A DNA stretch of 64,000 nucleotides from contig JAKJHU010000067.1 in assembly GCA_022316685.1 (NCBI GenBank), positions 620,001-684,000 of the forward strand, written 5' to 3'. How positions within the stretch are numbered: position 1 is the first letter of the stretch; every line of letters begins with the position of its first letter. The notes below the pieces were generated by a model. The model was not told where the DNA came from. It saw nothing but the letters and a program-made list of their open reading frames with translations, and searched no databases. Of the stretch, positions 12,901 to 26,431 are shown piece by piece. The stretch comes from Progne subis subis (Eukaryota > Chordata > Aves > Passeriformes > Hirundinidae). Both the position numbers and the translations under genes were made by a program.

Positions 12901-15733
12901 GGGTGATAGAAGAAATTATGTAGATGGTAGATATATAGACTTTATCAGTATAAGCCCAGGCAGAACAATGTGGGAGGTTCAATTTTGATTTGCATTTATC
13001 TGGTCTTTAGTTTAAATACCTAATAACTAAAGTACCACTCTCTGAGCTTTGAGCCATATTTGCTTCCTTCTACATGGAAAAGAGAAGGTACAGTGTTTAA
13101 GAACCAGCTTTTGAAAACTTTAGGAATACAGCTAATTCCAGGCCCAAAATTCACAGTTGTGCATGTCACAAATATTTGCCATTGCATGGAAAGTAGCTTG
13201 TTTGAACTCTTTTCTTATTCTAAGTAGGTTTGCCAAAGTCAGTTCCCAAAGTCACATTGATCGGCAGGTAGAACTTATCATCCTTAAATTGTTCTTCTAT
13301 CTGATACATCAGATAGACTTATGTGCATTTCACATATATTCAAAACATACTGTATTGGCAGTTTTATAGTTCAGACTGTTAAAGGCTTTTGTTTTTCAGT
13401 CTGGCACAACTCGGAGTCTCAAATACATTCTTTACACATTTCTAATCAACTACTCTAATTACATTGCTAATAGCTGCCATTGAATTCTGTGTCTTCTGAA
13501 TTTTAATTTTCATACTTATTCTGCTGTAAGTTTTCTGGTCACTATCAAGGTAAACAATTAGGAGATTATCTGCCTGTTACCCAGCCATCAGCAAGTGCTG
13601 AAGAGATGCTGTCTTCATAACAAGAGAATAGCTTCATCCTTCATGCACAGTTAAGATCTTGCAGCTGACTTGGCTGCATTTGGTGCTCAGTGCATAAAGA
13701 GTCCATTAAATCATTAACTTTCTTTATGGGTATAAGGTTTTTTTTAATAACGTAATTACAAGGACCAGTGGCCAAGAATATCTGTCCTATTGTGGCTATC
13801 CCAATACTGAAACAAATCTATGGCAGAAGTTGCTGGATACAGCTTTCCAATTTCATAGTAGGCCTAAGACCAAGATATGCATTCTCACTTTTTCTTTTTT
13901 TTCCCCTATGACCTTTTGTTCTTTTGAACCATCTCCAAATATTTGATTTTAAAGAATTTTTTCTTTTCATAGTCAAATATTTGTTTTCTCCAAAGTGCTA
14001 AGCCAAACATCTTTAAAAGAAAATTACTAGGCCATAAAGTTACAAAAATGTTACTGAAGGACAATTTGTTCCATTTAATAAAAAAAAAAATTGGTTACCT
14101 GAGCTTAGTACTAGCATCTTCTCCCTGTTCTTCATGTCCTTTCGCTTCACCCTTCAGGAAATCCTGAATGATCCTGAATGTAACTGGTAGATTAGTATGG
14201 ATTCCTATTATCCTTAAAGATTCCAAACTTCAAATTATGCACCAGGCTACCTAGTAGTATACCAGTATATCTGACAAATCTGTGCGCCAGATGTGCTGCA
14301 AATTATTCTAATTCAAATTCTGTGAATTTTGTGAAGTCTGATTTAATCCTTAGCTGTCTTTTTTTTATTCTAGGCCACAATGACCTCAGTTCTCTTTTCT
14401 AGGATTTTATGGGTTTTAAAAGCACTCAATTCACAAGAAAGTTGATGTCATGTCTTTATTAGTTTCTAACTTGTGAAAGCTGATGTTTTCTGGTGCATTG
14501 AGAAGGGAAACTCCCCTTTGTTTTATGTTTTTTTTTTTTTTTGTGAAGTTCTGATTATTTTTTTCTAGACTTTTAAGGACAGGGTAATTTTCTTTTCATC
14601 ATGGTCTAGAAGACAGAGAATCTGAGAATAAGATGAAGGAGAATCTACTGTTCCTCTACCTTGTACCACAAGCCTTTTATTCTCAGTTCTTTCATTCTTA
14701 CAGATGCTCTTTTTAATTGCTATTTTATTTGATTAACTACCCTTCTAATTGAAACAGGAGGAGAAAACACATTGCACTAAGAATCAGTCATCCATGTGAT
14801 TTAATTGACCACTAGGCAAAGGAAAAAGTAGTCTTTTCGTTTTTAAAGGAAAGTCAAGATAAGCCTTTAATGCAAAATGCAAATTTTATTAAAAAAAAAA
14901 AAGGAAAAAAAAAAAAGAAAAAGAAAGTATTTGCTATTGGGTAAGTACTTGAAGGTCTTTGAAGGTCTTAATTAGATCTCTATTATGGAAATATTGAGTG
15001 GAAGTTTAGATTAAAAAAAAAAGTGATTTAAATAATTTTTTTACATATTAGTACTTCCATGTTTAAATGAATAATTTGTGTTAACAAACGGTGAGCAGAA
15101 CAAAAAAACTTGAAATCCTCTGACACGGACAGTACAATACATGATACCTCTTGTGAACTATGATTTTTGACTTTGAGAGAATTTTACCAATACAACAAAT
15201 GTAATAGTCAGCACCAAAATTCTATCACCAAATTATGAGCTCACACATCTCATTAGAGGTTTCCAGGAAAACTTCTAATGCTGACTTTGGTAAATAAAGT
15301 TGTAATATCATGTATTTTATGTAGAACCTCCTCTGGTTTTCCCAGAATATTATCGGTGAAATGATGGAAGCTACCTGCTAAGAGAAAGTTAATACAGCTG
15401 AGCCTCTAACTTAATAAATGGTGCCCAATAATCTAGGTTGCCAGACATCTATAACCAAAGATTCATTAAGTCAAGCTAATTAAATAAAAACAGTAAGCCA
15501 AATAACAAAGACGAGAACCATGACCTGTAATGACCTCAAGTCCTGTCTATGATACAGAATTAATCTTTAATCATGGCTAATGGCTGCTTGCATATTTAAT
15601 GCCTGATACTGTCACTAGTAGCACTATTCCTGCCCACCCAAAGGGAATCTTCAGTTTCCTTCCTTCTTTCCTTAGTTCCTTTGGGAATACGTGTTAATAA
15701 CTCTTACAGAGAAACTATAGTGCAAATTTTCTG

Positions 15734-15736
<3 letters not shown>

Positions 15737-15780
<44 letters not shown>
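15737..15780. repeat. pure poly-T tract, 44 bases
   Basis: An uninterrupted T run of 44 bases followed by CCCC. Homopolymers this long mutate quickly, so it is probably young or kept long by slippage. It may be the antisense tail of a retrocopy, but no body is recognisable beside it. Confidence 0.95.
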
Positions 15781-18249
15781 CCCCTTCATAACTCTTGGAA
15801 GTCTAAGTGCACATAAATTTTTAGTTGTGTCTTCAGTGGGATCACATGCAGGAATAACCTCAAGAGTTCCAACAGCATAAGTTGCATTAAATTTGGAGAA
15901 TGAAAGTGACAATTTGATAAATGTTTCAGGTCAAATTTCTTGCTGAAATGTCTAAGCTGACAAAACTGGCACAGCATATCAAATGTGCTTTGATACTCTA
16001 AAAGATTTTTTTTAATAATCTTAGGAGAAATTATCAATTTTGTTGCCAATCTTGTTTTCTCTTGCTCTGAGCAGGAGGAGCTTAACCATCAGTTTTTATG
16101 TTAGCTTTAAAATTTATTCAGTTCTTTGATTCTGCTTAGTTTTTCTAGTTCTAGTTTAGAAAGGAGTTTCTCTTAAAGTTGTAGATCCCTGTAAGGGAGA
16201 ATATGCCTGACAGATTTTCATAGGCTTTCATGCTGTCAATGAAATTTCTATTCTAAGCTCATAGGACACCATTCTTTGCTGCTGCAGAGAAAGATAAGTA
16301 TCATGAACATAGTTTAACTAGATTGCTGCCTTTCCAGGGTAACATACATTTAAAGAAACTGTGATAAAGTTGTCCTTTACTGCAATCAGTTCCACCTTTT
16401 GAAGGGCTGCTATTTTCACGGAAAATGTGCTAGGGAGCTAGCAAAAAGAAGTTACTTTTTTTGTTTTTTTTTTTAAAAGGCAAACCTTTTTTAGAGAAAG
16501 AACTTCTATTCTTTCAGTTACCAGAAAAAGAATCCCAAACGAACCAAACTTCTGAATGATCATTGCCAAGTACCTGTGGCCATTAACCTTCTACTGTAAC
16601 CTCCTGTTTATGTGATTTGCCGTTCAGATATTTATCTTCAGCTCAGTCTCTACAGGAACCATTGTCTAGCTGTCTGAAATCAGCTAAGTATACTTTTCAT
16701 GTGTTGTGATGTTTTTTCTTCCAAATCTGACAGTGAGAAGGCACTTCAACAATAAATAAATTCCATTATAATCTAATTCTGTAAATCATCGAAATATGTG
16801 CTTAGTGTTCTCTCTTGTGGGCTTCACACATCAGATATCCAGCCAAAGTAAATTAGCATAATTTCACTCATAGCTAAAGTCACTTTGATTTACACTGTCT
16901 TTAGAATTAACTTAGCCTCAGTATCGAGCTGCAGGTGGCTCCTGAAAAGACATTTATTACTCATAGAGCATAAGAGTTCAGTACTCTTTGATCAAGTTCT
17001 TTTAGATAGTAAATGTGTGAATGGCTAATGTTTTTATCAAATTTATTTATTTGAAGACAATTAATGTTACATGGGATTTCTGATTTAGCGGAGTTATATG
17101 AAATATGCTGAAAACACATTAAGGTAATTTATGCTTAGCAAAATATAACAATTGCAATATATAATTCAATAACAATTCCAATGTGATTCTCATTATCAGT
17201 CTCCATACTATGCTCATTGAAGCGAGGTTTATGTCTTGTATAAGCTAGTTTTTCATTTTTTTCTCTATTTTCAAGTTTTTATATATCTTCAGATATAGGA
17301 AGGTGAAGAACTTGCACCGGTTGAACCTTTGAATTCAGCAGCCTCCTAGTTTTTATGTTTAGTTATTTTCCAAGGTCATTATATTAACAGACATAGGTTA
17401 TTCAAATCCAGAAAGAAAAGTCAATTTTCTTACTTTTAAAGGACAGAAACAATGAGGCTATGTCTCAGCCCACTACAGACTGCATAAGCACAACACCAGC
17501 AGAGTTAAACACAGATATGCATGACAAAGCTAAAACAGATCAAAAGATCTGAACATCATTATGTATACAAAAAGAAAAAATATGTTCAAAATGTCCCCTT
17601 TCGTCATTTTAGAGTACTAACTGCTTAATCTGAGTGACTTTCAGGCCCCTGTTTTTTGAGGCAGTGGGCATAAACTGCCAGTTGTATGAACAAGCACCTG
17701 ATGTGTACAAGGAAAGTCAAAACATTCCAGTGATCCAGGAGAAATCCAGGGATTGCACTGTTACTTTGGGTGAATATATAAATATTTTCCTTCCTCTGGA
17801 ATGGAAGATACTCTTCCAAAATACAAGAATCTTTAAGTGGCAATGGTGAGTTATGGTGTGAACATATATGGGATGTGGTGCAAGTCCTTAGCATGATCCT
17901 GTCATCCAGAGAATACTCACGCACACAGGTTGAAAAATAAAGACTTTCAAGGTTGAATTTGTCTAAATTCATATTCAAGCCAGTTTATTCTGTTTTTCAG
18001 ACTGGAAGACTGAAACTATTGCTATCTATACTCTCACTCTGGACATCCAAGTGCTCACAGTGGCCAAGTCACACACTCAGTTTTCTTGCTATTTACTGAA
18101 GTGCTCCTGCCTGGTTGAGTTTTTATCATTTCAATCAGTTTAAAATATTTTAAAGTTTAAAGTAAAGTTTAAAATATTTGATCAGCTTTTAGCACTGAGA
18201 GCAATTATTTGTGTAATTTCCTGAATACTTGTTGAGGTACCAAATATCT

Positions 18250-18600
18250 CCCTGGGCATGGAGCAGCTGGAGCTCCACTCGGGGTCCATCAGGGCAGCAT
18301 TTATCCTATTGCCCCAGCTAGGGACAATAGCAGGGAGCACATTCCTACGGATGGAAGCAGACTGAGGCCAGGCTATGGGCAGACTCAGCAGTGCCTATGA
18401 CAGGACAGGGCAGGACAGTGGGGAGCTGGAGACCCGCCCTGCTCTGGAGTCTGATGACCCCAGGGGACAAACATGGGGTCTGGGCAGGATACAGAGAGGT
18501 CCTTGGGGCCCTGGGTGGGTACAGTGAATCCTGTGAATACCCTCAGGACCCCCACAATCCTTTTTCTAAGTGGCTGCTTTCCTGGGCACCCGATTTTTAA
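18250..18600. other. GC-richer island, identity unknown
   Basis: This stretch is clearly richer in G and C than its surroundings, with repeated GGACAGGGCAGG-type wording and GGGG runs. Both strands have open frames of about 70 codons that cover each other, which is expected in GC-rich DNA with few stop codons. It could be part of an old LTR, another transposon or a small regulatory CpG-poor island. No LTR ends were found. Confidence 0.45.
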
Positions 18601-20659
18601 GTACAATGTTAACTGTTAATTCCCAGGTATATTAGCTTTTATTTGCTCTATCAAAATGCAACTTATTCAATATGGCCTTTGATGTCAATGATCCATATAA
18701 TTCTGTAAAAGTATTGTGTCCTTAGTATTTATTACTCCCTTATTCTTTGTCATCTGTAAACCTCTGTGTCATCTGTAAACCTCACTAATAGAAAAACTAC
18801 TTACTCAGTAAAATACTGGTAAAATGCACAGAAATTGTGTTGAACTTAACAAACTCTCTCTGCAGAACCACAACAGGTGCTGAGTCAGTAGGCTAGCACT
18901 AGCAGACAGAGAAGTACAGAGAGAAAAGAAAACCTCTGTCCTTCCTTTTGTGTTTCCAGTAAGATATTGTGCTGTGTTCACAAGGAATGGAGTTGTTTGG
19001 CCACAGATTCCTCTGTCAGCTTTTGGAGCATTAAAGAACAGGAGACCCATTATGTTAAACAGAGACTGAAAGCAAGGTACTTAGTAGTTGCAATGCTGGA
19101 TGGTGCCAATGCGTGGCTATGTCTTGCGGCAGTGTAATGCCCAAAACCAGTGAGCTTGTGGGAGTGGAAAAGAGAGGATGATGATGATAACGACGATGAT
19201 CGTGATAAAACAGTGTCAAGGACATCCCTCTGCAAATTTACAGTTCTGGATGACTCTGCTTGCAAGCTCAAATTATGGCATGCTTTAACCATTCTGTATA
19301 ACGATGTAGGAGAATTAGCTAGAAAGATTTCTTATATTATTTACTTTGTGAACTCCTCTGTCACATGCCTAGCACCTGCTCACTGCAAGTCACTCTTGTT
19401 TCCAGCACTTTGCAAAACCTATAGGGGTTTTGAAGGATGATAGGATGTCCTTTTTTTCAGTTTTTTTAGGCTATTAAAGCTGCTTTAAACTACTGGCCTT
19501 ATTTGATAAGAAGTCCTGCTGTCACATGTTTTTGGCTTTTCTGAATCAAATAGAACACACAGAGATGAGCTGTACTTGGGGACTGAAAGAACAAACAGTT
19601 CATCTTGTGAACTGAAATGTCTGCTATGAAAATATGAGCGTCTTCAAGACACAATAAAGTGCTAGCAGTAGTGGAGCATTAAAATGGATGTGAGTTTATA
19701 TAATTCTTTGCCTCTGTCTTTTTCTATTCTGTCTCTTGAAGGTAGATAGGAAAATAAGCACATAAAAGTGGGCTAAATTAATGAAAACCATGGAGTAGAT
19801 TATCTGCATTTCTACTCACGTGTCATTGGGATAGAAAGCTTTATTTAAGTACACCTTTGTCTCTTACCTAGACAAGTAGGATAAGTCTAATAAGTGTGAG
19901 CAGACATTGCTTGTATCTGTATAAACCCTATCAGTGCCTTTTGTCAGGCAGAAAAATAATGATAAAAAGGAAAGAAGATTAGCCTTTGACAGTGACAATT
20001 CTCTATAAAAGACTTAATAGTCATTGATGGTGTTTAATATGTAACATACTGGATAACATTTACCTTTGTGATGAAACTTCATAAGGAAACAAAAGCATTG
20101 GCTTAGCGGGTTTTAGCAGTAGTTGGACATTATGTGCTACAGAAATCCCAGCAGAAGCCTGCTGTTCGAAGAATTCATTGTTATTCAGTTTGTTAACATG
20201 ACAATGATCAAAGATATGCAGGCTAAACCACTCATTTATTCTAATTAAAATGACAGTTTCAGTCTGTTATAGGTTTTTATCCTTATAGTGTGTATATCTA
20301 GCAAAAGAGTAATTGGTACCCTTAAAGTGTTACAGCAAATGCATAGTGAATTCTGTCTCCAGGGGCACTGTGATTTGATGCAGAAGGACCAGCACTTTAA
20401 GAGCAGTCCATTTTTTGCTTCTCCCTTGTAATAGAAGTTGTAGTCATATACTGAGGAGTGGGCTTCTGGCAGCCATCCAGGTAGCTTTATTTTGTATTAG
20501 AATTGAAAATATGATAATAAGAAAAGGCACTAAGCAGACTGATGCATACCTACTTTAGGTTTTCTTTCATTTCATAAAAGCATACGAAGGCTGGTTTTTT
20601 GTGATAGTCCTATTGATTTATTCAGCTCTGTGGTAGGTGGAGAAGTTGGTTGGTAGGTG

Positions 20660-21515
20660 GACCTACTGAATGCCTTCTTTGTTTCGGTCTTTACTGCTAA
20701 GACCAGCCTTCAGGAATCCTAGATCCTGGAGGCAAGACAGAAAGTCTGGAGGACAGACTTTCTTATGATTGAGGAGGATTGGATTAGAGATCGCTTAGGT
20801 AAACCTGACACCCACATATCCATGGGCCCTGATGAGATGCACCCATGAGTGCTCAGGGAGATGGCAAAGGTTATTGCTAAACCACTCTCAATCATCTTTG
20901 AAAGGAAATCCAGTGGTGTCCCGGGATGTATTAGGAAGTCTGGCCAGGACATCAGGTGATCGTGTCCCTCTGTTCAGCCCTGGTGAGGCCACATCTGGAG
21001 TGCTGTGTCGAGTACTGGGCTCCTCAGTTCAGGAAAGACAAGGAACTACTGGAGCAAGTCCAGAGGAGGGCTAAGAAGAGTTAGGGGACTGGAGCATCTA
21101 CCTAATGAGAAAAGGTTGAGAGAGCTGGGACCCTTTAGGCCGGACAAGACAAGACTTAGATGTATTGATGATGATCTCAACAATATATACAAAAATTTTA
21201 AGGGGATGGGGCTAGACTCTTTTCAATTCTTCCCAGCAACAGGACAAGGGCCAGTGAGCACAAACTTAAACACAGGAAGCTTCATTCAAATATAAGGGAA
21301 ACCTTTTTTTAATGTGAGGGTGGCAGAACACTGGAACAGCCTGCCCTGTGAGGTTGTGGAGTCTCCTTCCTGGAGATATTTACAACCGTCTTGCACACAA
21401 TCCTCTGAAACTTGATGTATGTCTGCTTTAGCAGGGGGATTGGACTACTTACCCAATCCAACAAGGATCTCCAGATGTTCCTTCCAAGCCATTCTGAGAT
21501 TCTGTTATTCTGCAT
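20660..21515 (+). mobile_element. CR1 LINE, 5'-truncated, sense
   Basis: CR1 is the main non-LTR retrotransposon of birds. From left to right the plus strand carries wording of the reverse-transcriptase part of ORF2 (CCATGGGCCCTGATGAGATG near 20,820), then the late ORF2 and 3' region (the CATCTGGAGTGCTGTG phrase near 20,993, the GAGGGTGGCAGAACACTGGAACAG-type phrase near 21,316). It ends in the ATTCTGAGATTCTG-like tail near 21,500 that matches the short terminal repeats of CR1. Many stops and small gaps make it non-functional. The 5' limit is approximate. The family call is from recalled consensus and is strong; the subfamily is not resolved. Confidence 0.88.
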
Positions 21516-22549
21516 GTTGATTCTTGGTACATTATATTTGCTGTGTGTCATGTCCTATAAATTAGTTGTATTTAATTTAAATTACCTGACCTTTCAGAAT
21601 TGCAAAATAATTGTCTTCCTTACAGTGAGAGAGGTGCTGGCACTGAACTGATCAGCTTGCTCAGCAGATTGAACATCATCAAAATGTTCAATCAATTGCT
21701 TCAAAATAAAGAACTGATGAATGTGCATATTCTTTTCTATTTTATATCATCTCTTACACTTCTAGTATCTCAGACCCAACCTCAGAAGCTGTAATTAGAT
21801 TTGAGAATGATAAGTGATACTGCCTGCCTTCTTTAAGAATGTAAATTATGTTGTATTTTTAAAGTTTTGCGCTGGAAAATGTTCTCATCTACATTTGGTT
21901 GGGCAGGACTACTATTTTATCTTCTGTATCCAAAATAAACAATTATTGCACGGTGAAATGGTCGAGGTGTGGTGGTGATCCTTTCACTGGAAAGTAGCAA
22001 CTGAAACTACTAGCATTGTGGAAGTTTTCTGGTTTTTTCACTTTCACTACACAGAAACAAGACCAAGTGTCCTCAGAGAATCAACGTGATTCTTTCCAAC
22101 TTGGAATGAAAGCTGCACTATTATAGTGATTATGATCAGATAATAGTGTTGGTTCACACCTGGGTCTGCATCTCACCTAGGTGGGTGCATGCATTACCTA
22201 GAAAGTGCAGCTGGGCATCAGGCTCAGCTGGGATTTCATGCTTTTAGCTGCCAACTCCAATGCATGAAGCAAAGCAGGAATACTCATATACTTGGGCTAT
22301 GGACTCAGCTGAGAAGCAACAATTACAATCTGAGGTACCTACAAACAGATTTCTAACTGCTTAGACTAGGAAGCTGAGTCCATATCAAGACATTACATCT
22401 ATAGTCTGGAATTAAAATGTTCAGCTGGTGAATTAGGGTGCAGACTTGAGTTGAATATTAAGCCACGACCTATTTCCTGTCCTTGGCTGCATCCAGGAAC
22501 CAGACATGAAGTAATAGTCTTAACTGCAAAGACAGTTGTGATAGCTGTC
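21516..22549. other. gene-free DNA between CR1 and an LTR
   Basis: About 1 kb of unique AT-rich sequence. Nothing coding or repetitive is recognised. It ends with the target-site copy CTGTC (22,545-22,549) of the LTR that follows. Confidence 0.55.
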
Positions 22550-23192
22550 TGTCCTAGGTATCCCCAATTGTCTGTTCTGTTTGTGCTGTATATTGAGTTC
22601 TGTGCCTTTAAGACTGGTTCTACGAGCAAGGAGAAGCGCGGAGTTTGTTTTGAGAAAACTGCCTGACTCCTCCACATTCTTCTCCGGACGGTGTTCGGCG
22701 GAGGCTTGGAGAGACTGCAGGACAGAGATCTATTTTGCTTTTAGTTAGTTTCAGATAGCTAGGGCAGAGAAGTTCACTGGACTGTTTTTTTGTTTTTTTG
22801 TTTTTTTTCCTTTTGTTTTCTTGAGACTGTTTAAACCTTGGGACAGAAAACCCAGGGGAGCACTGGGGGCTGCACCTGCGGCCCACCGGGGCCTGGAGCT
22901 CGGCATTTTCCAGCAGCGCCGGAGGGACTGGGACTGAGGAGAGACTGAGAGAGAGCCGAGATCCACCCACGGCAAGGACTTTCTCAATTTGCCATCTCAC
23001 TCCAGAACGAGAGGTTTTATTGTTTCATATTATTCATTCTTGGTACTTGTATGCACTTTGTTTGTTAAGTAAAATAGGTTTTTCCCACTTTTCTCCGAGG
23101 AAGTTCTTTTCCAGACCAGTTGGGGAAGCATTTGCTCCCCGGAGGGACCCCATTGGGGGGGTTTTCTCCTAAATTTGCCCTAAACCAGGACA
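22550..23192 (+). mobile_element. solo LTR, family A, older copy
   Basis: The element starts TGTCCTAGG and ends CCAGGACA, so it has TG...CA ends. It is flanked by the 5-bp direct repeat CTGTC at 22,545-22,549 and 23,193-23,197. Its layout matches the LTRs at 48,404 and 61,384: a TATCCCCAATTGTCTGTT phrase near the left end, a T-rich tract in the middle (about 22,784-22,820), a GC-rich block, and a right end with TAGGTTTTTCCCAC and AAGTTCTTTTCC wording shared with the others. An AGTAAA at 23,068-23,073 sits where the others have AATAAA. It is clearly more diverged than the other two. No internal retroviral sequence adjoins it, so it is a solo LTR left by LTR-LTR recombination. Confidence 0.85.
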
Positions 23193-26145
23193 CTGTCTAA
23201 AATAAAATTGTCACAGTGACTGAATTGGAAAATACGAATTGCTTTATTGATATTTTTAATGTACTTTTTTTATTCCTTGATTTTTGTTTTCTTTTTTTAA
23301 ACAAAGAGTTGATAATTCTTTCTCCTTTCATCAGGAAGAAAATGCTGGTTGATGCATTACTGTTCTGCTGAGATTATGTGTCTTTCCGAAAAATAAATTG
23401 TCTAAATTCCTATCTAATGTCTAATACTAAATATAAACTATATTTACACATCTATAAAAGCAAGGTCAAAATAGCTGCTTGCTGTATTTGTAGTAATGAG
23501 ATTTGTAGGGGGGAAAAAAAAAAGTGTATCTAACAATGTTAACAGTGTAAATTTCCCTTTATTTCTGAAATCCCAATTGTTTTTCATTTATCTCTTCCCT
23601 GCTCTCTCAAGCACCACTTGGTTTTATAATCACCTTATTTGAATACTTATTTTTCTTAAGAGCAAACTAAAATAATAGTTGTATTACATATATGAAGTGT
23701 CACTGAGTACTCAGTAAATAATATTTATATTTATAAAATAAAAAATTGAGATTTTCTTCAATGGCAGAGATGAGTTCCTTATTTTAGCTAATATTGTGAA
23801 ACAAGAAAGATTTTCCTTGTGACAGAGACTCTTGTTCCACAAGCATTATCTCTCTGTCCCCATTTCTGCATAGAACATAGCTGTGAAATAGAATTTATGT
23901 TAAATTTCCTCCTGCAGTGGCTTACCTCTCTCCTGTAGTTTTGTCACAACAGGTGGTGGAAAAAAACCCCAACCAAATAAATGTTCCAAGACAAGAAAAT
24001 CCTGAAGACCTGAAAATAAGCCAGAATAAAATCATAGCAATGTTATTTATTTTTTACCATGCACTGTGATATAAATAAACAGTAAGAATGAATGATGGGA
24101 ATAGGAACAATATATTAAGTAAAGGCAGGAACAGTTTAAAAGCACTGCTTCTTTCTCTGAGAAGCAAGTCTTACTTTTCCCTGACTTTTTAATCTTTTCC
24201 CTTTCCTCTCTCCATCCTTCTCCACACAAGCTTTCCACCTCATCAGTTAGGCCAGCAGCTGAATCAGCTGTTGATTGAGATAAACATTAAGTGAGCGATT
24301 AAAACTGGACTGTGAGCAGGAGCACGCTGGCTGGGCATTGAGAGATCAGTAGATAGAAATAGAATAGCAATCTCTTAAAATGATAGAGAGAAAGTGCTTA
24401 TAATTGGGAGATGCTTATGGTTTTATGGTTCCTGATGGCAATTTGGAACATATGATGCCAGATCACCCTAGAACTGTCCAGTCTGAGGTCTTGCTTTAGT
24501 AGTTTCTCTACATTATTTTGTATTATTACTCTAAAGATGTAATATTAGCCACCCAGGTGTCAAAGAGAAAAGAGTAACACAATGACGGAAAATTATTGTC
24601 TGTGTTTTCCTTATACCATTGACTTGCCACTACTTCATCCTATCTCCCTTAAGCATATGAAGAACTTGGGCTCATATTTTTATGTTCAAACTTATAAAGA
24701 GTGGGAGTCAATGCAAATAAATTCTCAGAGGGTACAGTGTTCATATTGTGAACATTTTATTCTGGACTGGTTTAATCTTCATTTTTTAGATTAAATGCCT
24801 GTTATTGGTTACAGTGCATTGGAAATATGTTTATGGTAATAAATGAAGTGGCTCAGTAGAAATATATGCATAGAGTGAAACAGGTGGTGTTGAGGCCTCT
24901 GTGTCCTCACTGAACATGTTTTGGGTTGTGCATCTGTGCTATTGAGAGTAGTGCTGGTTTGATTACATGGACTGAGTACCCATTACTGGTGTCTTAATTT
25001 AATCCAAGAAAAACTCCGTTTGTGTGCTCTACTAATTAATTCTCTGTGCTGTGAGCCAAAGAGCAGTATATGAGAAATTCAAGAGATTTCCTTCAAAAAT
25101 GCACTTCATATCAAAAGTAAAAAGCTAGTGTAGATATTCCTTACTTAAAATACCTAAAGACTACATGAACACATACTTAGTAGTTAAATCTTGACTAATA
25201 TTGAAAAACTACTTAATGAATAGACCTATTAAAACCAGTAATGAGACTGCTTCACAGTGAAGTGCTACACAGTATGAGTAAGAACATTAAAATATATCTT
25301 AAAGTAGTAAATTTTAAACAGTGTTCAGCATTCATAATTGATGGACTCATTTGCAGACCAGAAGTAATATATGAGGTTTTGTCATACCAAGAAAAGAAAA
25401 AATTAAGTTGTTTCAATGTGTTCTTTATGGCTTTTGTTCACAAGTTCATACTGGTTGTCTGGACTGCAACTGCTTACCTACCTACGGTTAGTACAAACTT
25501 TAGAAAAGAACAGGCATCCCAACATTAACCATTAATGGAATAGGCTGGTTACTGACAGCTGTTAATATAGTGGTGATTAAAGAGCACTTTGAAGGTACGT
25601 TCTCCAAAGCAGAATGTTTAGGACATTTAAGCTTAAAGGAAATGGCCAGTGGCAAATAAAAGATTTGTCTAATAATAGTATTTTTAAGTCACTAGTCAAT
25701 GCCATGCAAGGTTGACAAGAATTATAACATATAATTTCTTTTTAAAAAGTAACTCCAAAACTAAAGTGTTTATTTATTTATCCAAGGAATATTTTCCTTT
25801 CAAACTCATCTGGGGGCTAAGAGCCATTAGTTAAAGCATCTGACAAAAACTCATCCTAAAGGATTAACAAAATGTACTCTTCAGCAGTTTGTGAAAAAGT
25901 AATTTTACACTGGTCAATTAAAGAAAACAGACATGTAAAGCATACTGAGGCACTTAGAAAAATATAATAATTGCACTAAGGTTTCTTCCATTCCTCCTTC
26001 CCTGTACACTGCTTCCAAGGTACATCAGTCTAATCAAATAGCAATAATTGTTGAATGTGAAAACAAAATAATTTTCAGGAAAACTTTGCTACCTTTATTC
26101 ATACTTTGTTACTTCACCACCAAACATATCTGTGTATTATACATA

Positions 26146-26190
26146 TACATTTACATTTATATTTACGTTTACATTTACATTTACATATAA
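26146..26190 (+). repeat. (ACATTT)n microsatellite
   Basis: Six to seven imperfect tandem copies of an ACATTT-type hexamer, with ATATTT and ACGTTT variants, inside a longer AT-rich stretch. Confidence 0.85.
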
Positions 26191-26402
26191 TGTATATTTA
26201 TGTTGTGTAAAAATGAATTAATTAGTATTGTTTAATAAGGTACTGCTCACATAATGAAAAATATCCTAATCTGGACCTGTTTGGTATTGCCTTTCTATTC
26301 TTCTGATTGTTAAGATGTTCATTAATTATTTGTACAGAAATATTTCACAGTGTGTATGTGGTGTGTGTATGGTATTAAAGTTGTGTTATGGCAAACTTTA
26401 TC

Positions 26403-26431
26403 TAAGGTATCTAAAAAAATTAGATACCTTA
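26403..26431. repeat. perfect 12-bp inverted repeat, 5-base loop
   Basis: TAAGGTATCTAA at 26,403-26,414 is exactly complementary in reverse to TTAGATACCTTA at 26,420-26,431, separated by AAAAA. It would fold as a short hairpin. It is far too short for a microRNA precursor, and pairing does not extend outward. Confidence 0.9.

Larger units (their letters stand above)
9932..20659. other. gene-free AT-rich DNA
   Basis: About 10.7 kb with no host exon, RNA gene or full transposon that I can recognise. It includes a purine-rich A tract near 14,889-14,928 and small tandem duplications (a 10-bp unit twice at about 14,161-14,180 and a 19-bp unit twice at about 18,749-18,785). The longest frame, 117 codons at 17,625-17,978 on the minus strand, has no recognisable domain and no supporting context. 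Stretches such as 16,550-16,930 read like unique sequence that could be conserved non-coding DNA, but this cannot be judged from one genome. Confidence 0.55.

Noticed and set aside
17625..17978. 117-codon minus-strand frame in unique DNA
   Set aside because: It is the longest frame outside repeats and LTRs, but that length is expected by chance in 64 kb read in six frames. No domain is visible.
19150..19440. 96-codon plus-strand frame with an acidic Asp-rich start
   Set aside because: The Asp run comes from a short GAT/GAC triplet repeat (about 19,177-19,206). No homology or splice context was recognised.
22620..23000. 126-codon minus-strand frame
   Set aside because: It runs antisense through the family A LTR at 22,550 and has no recognisable domain.
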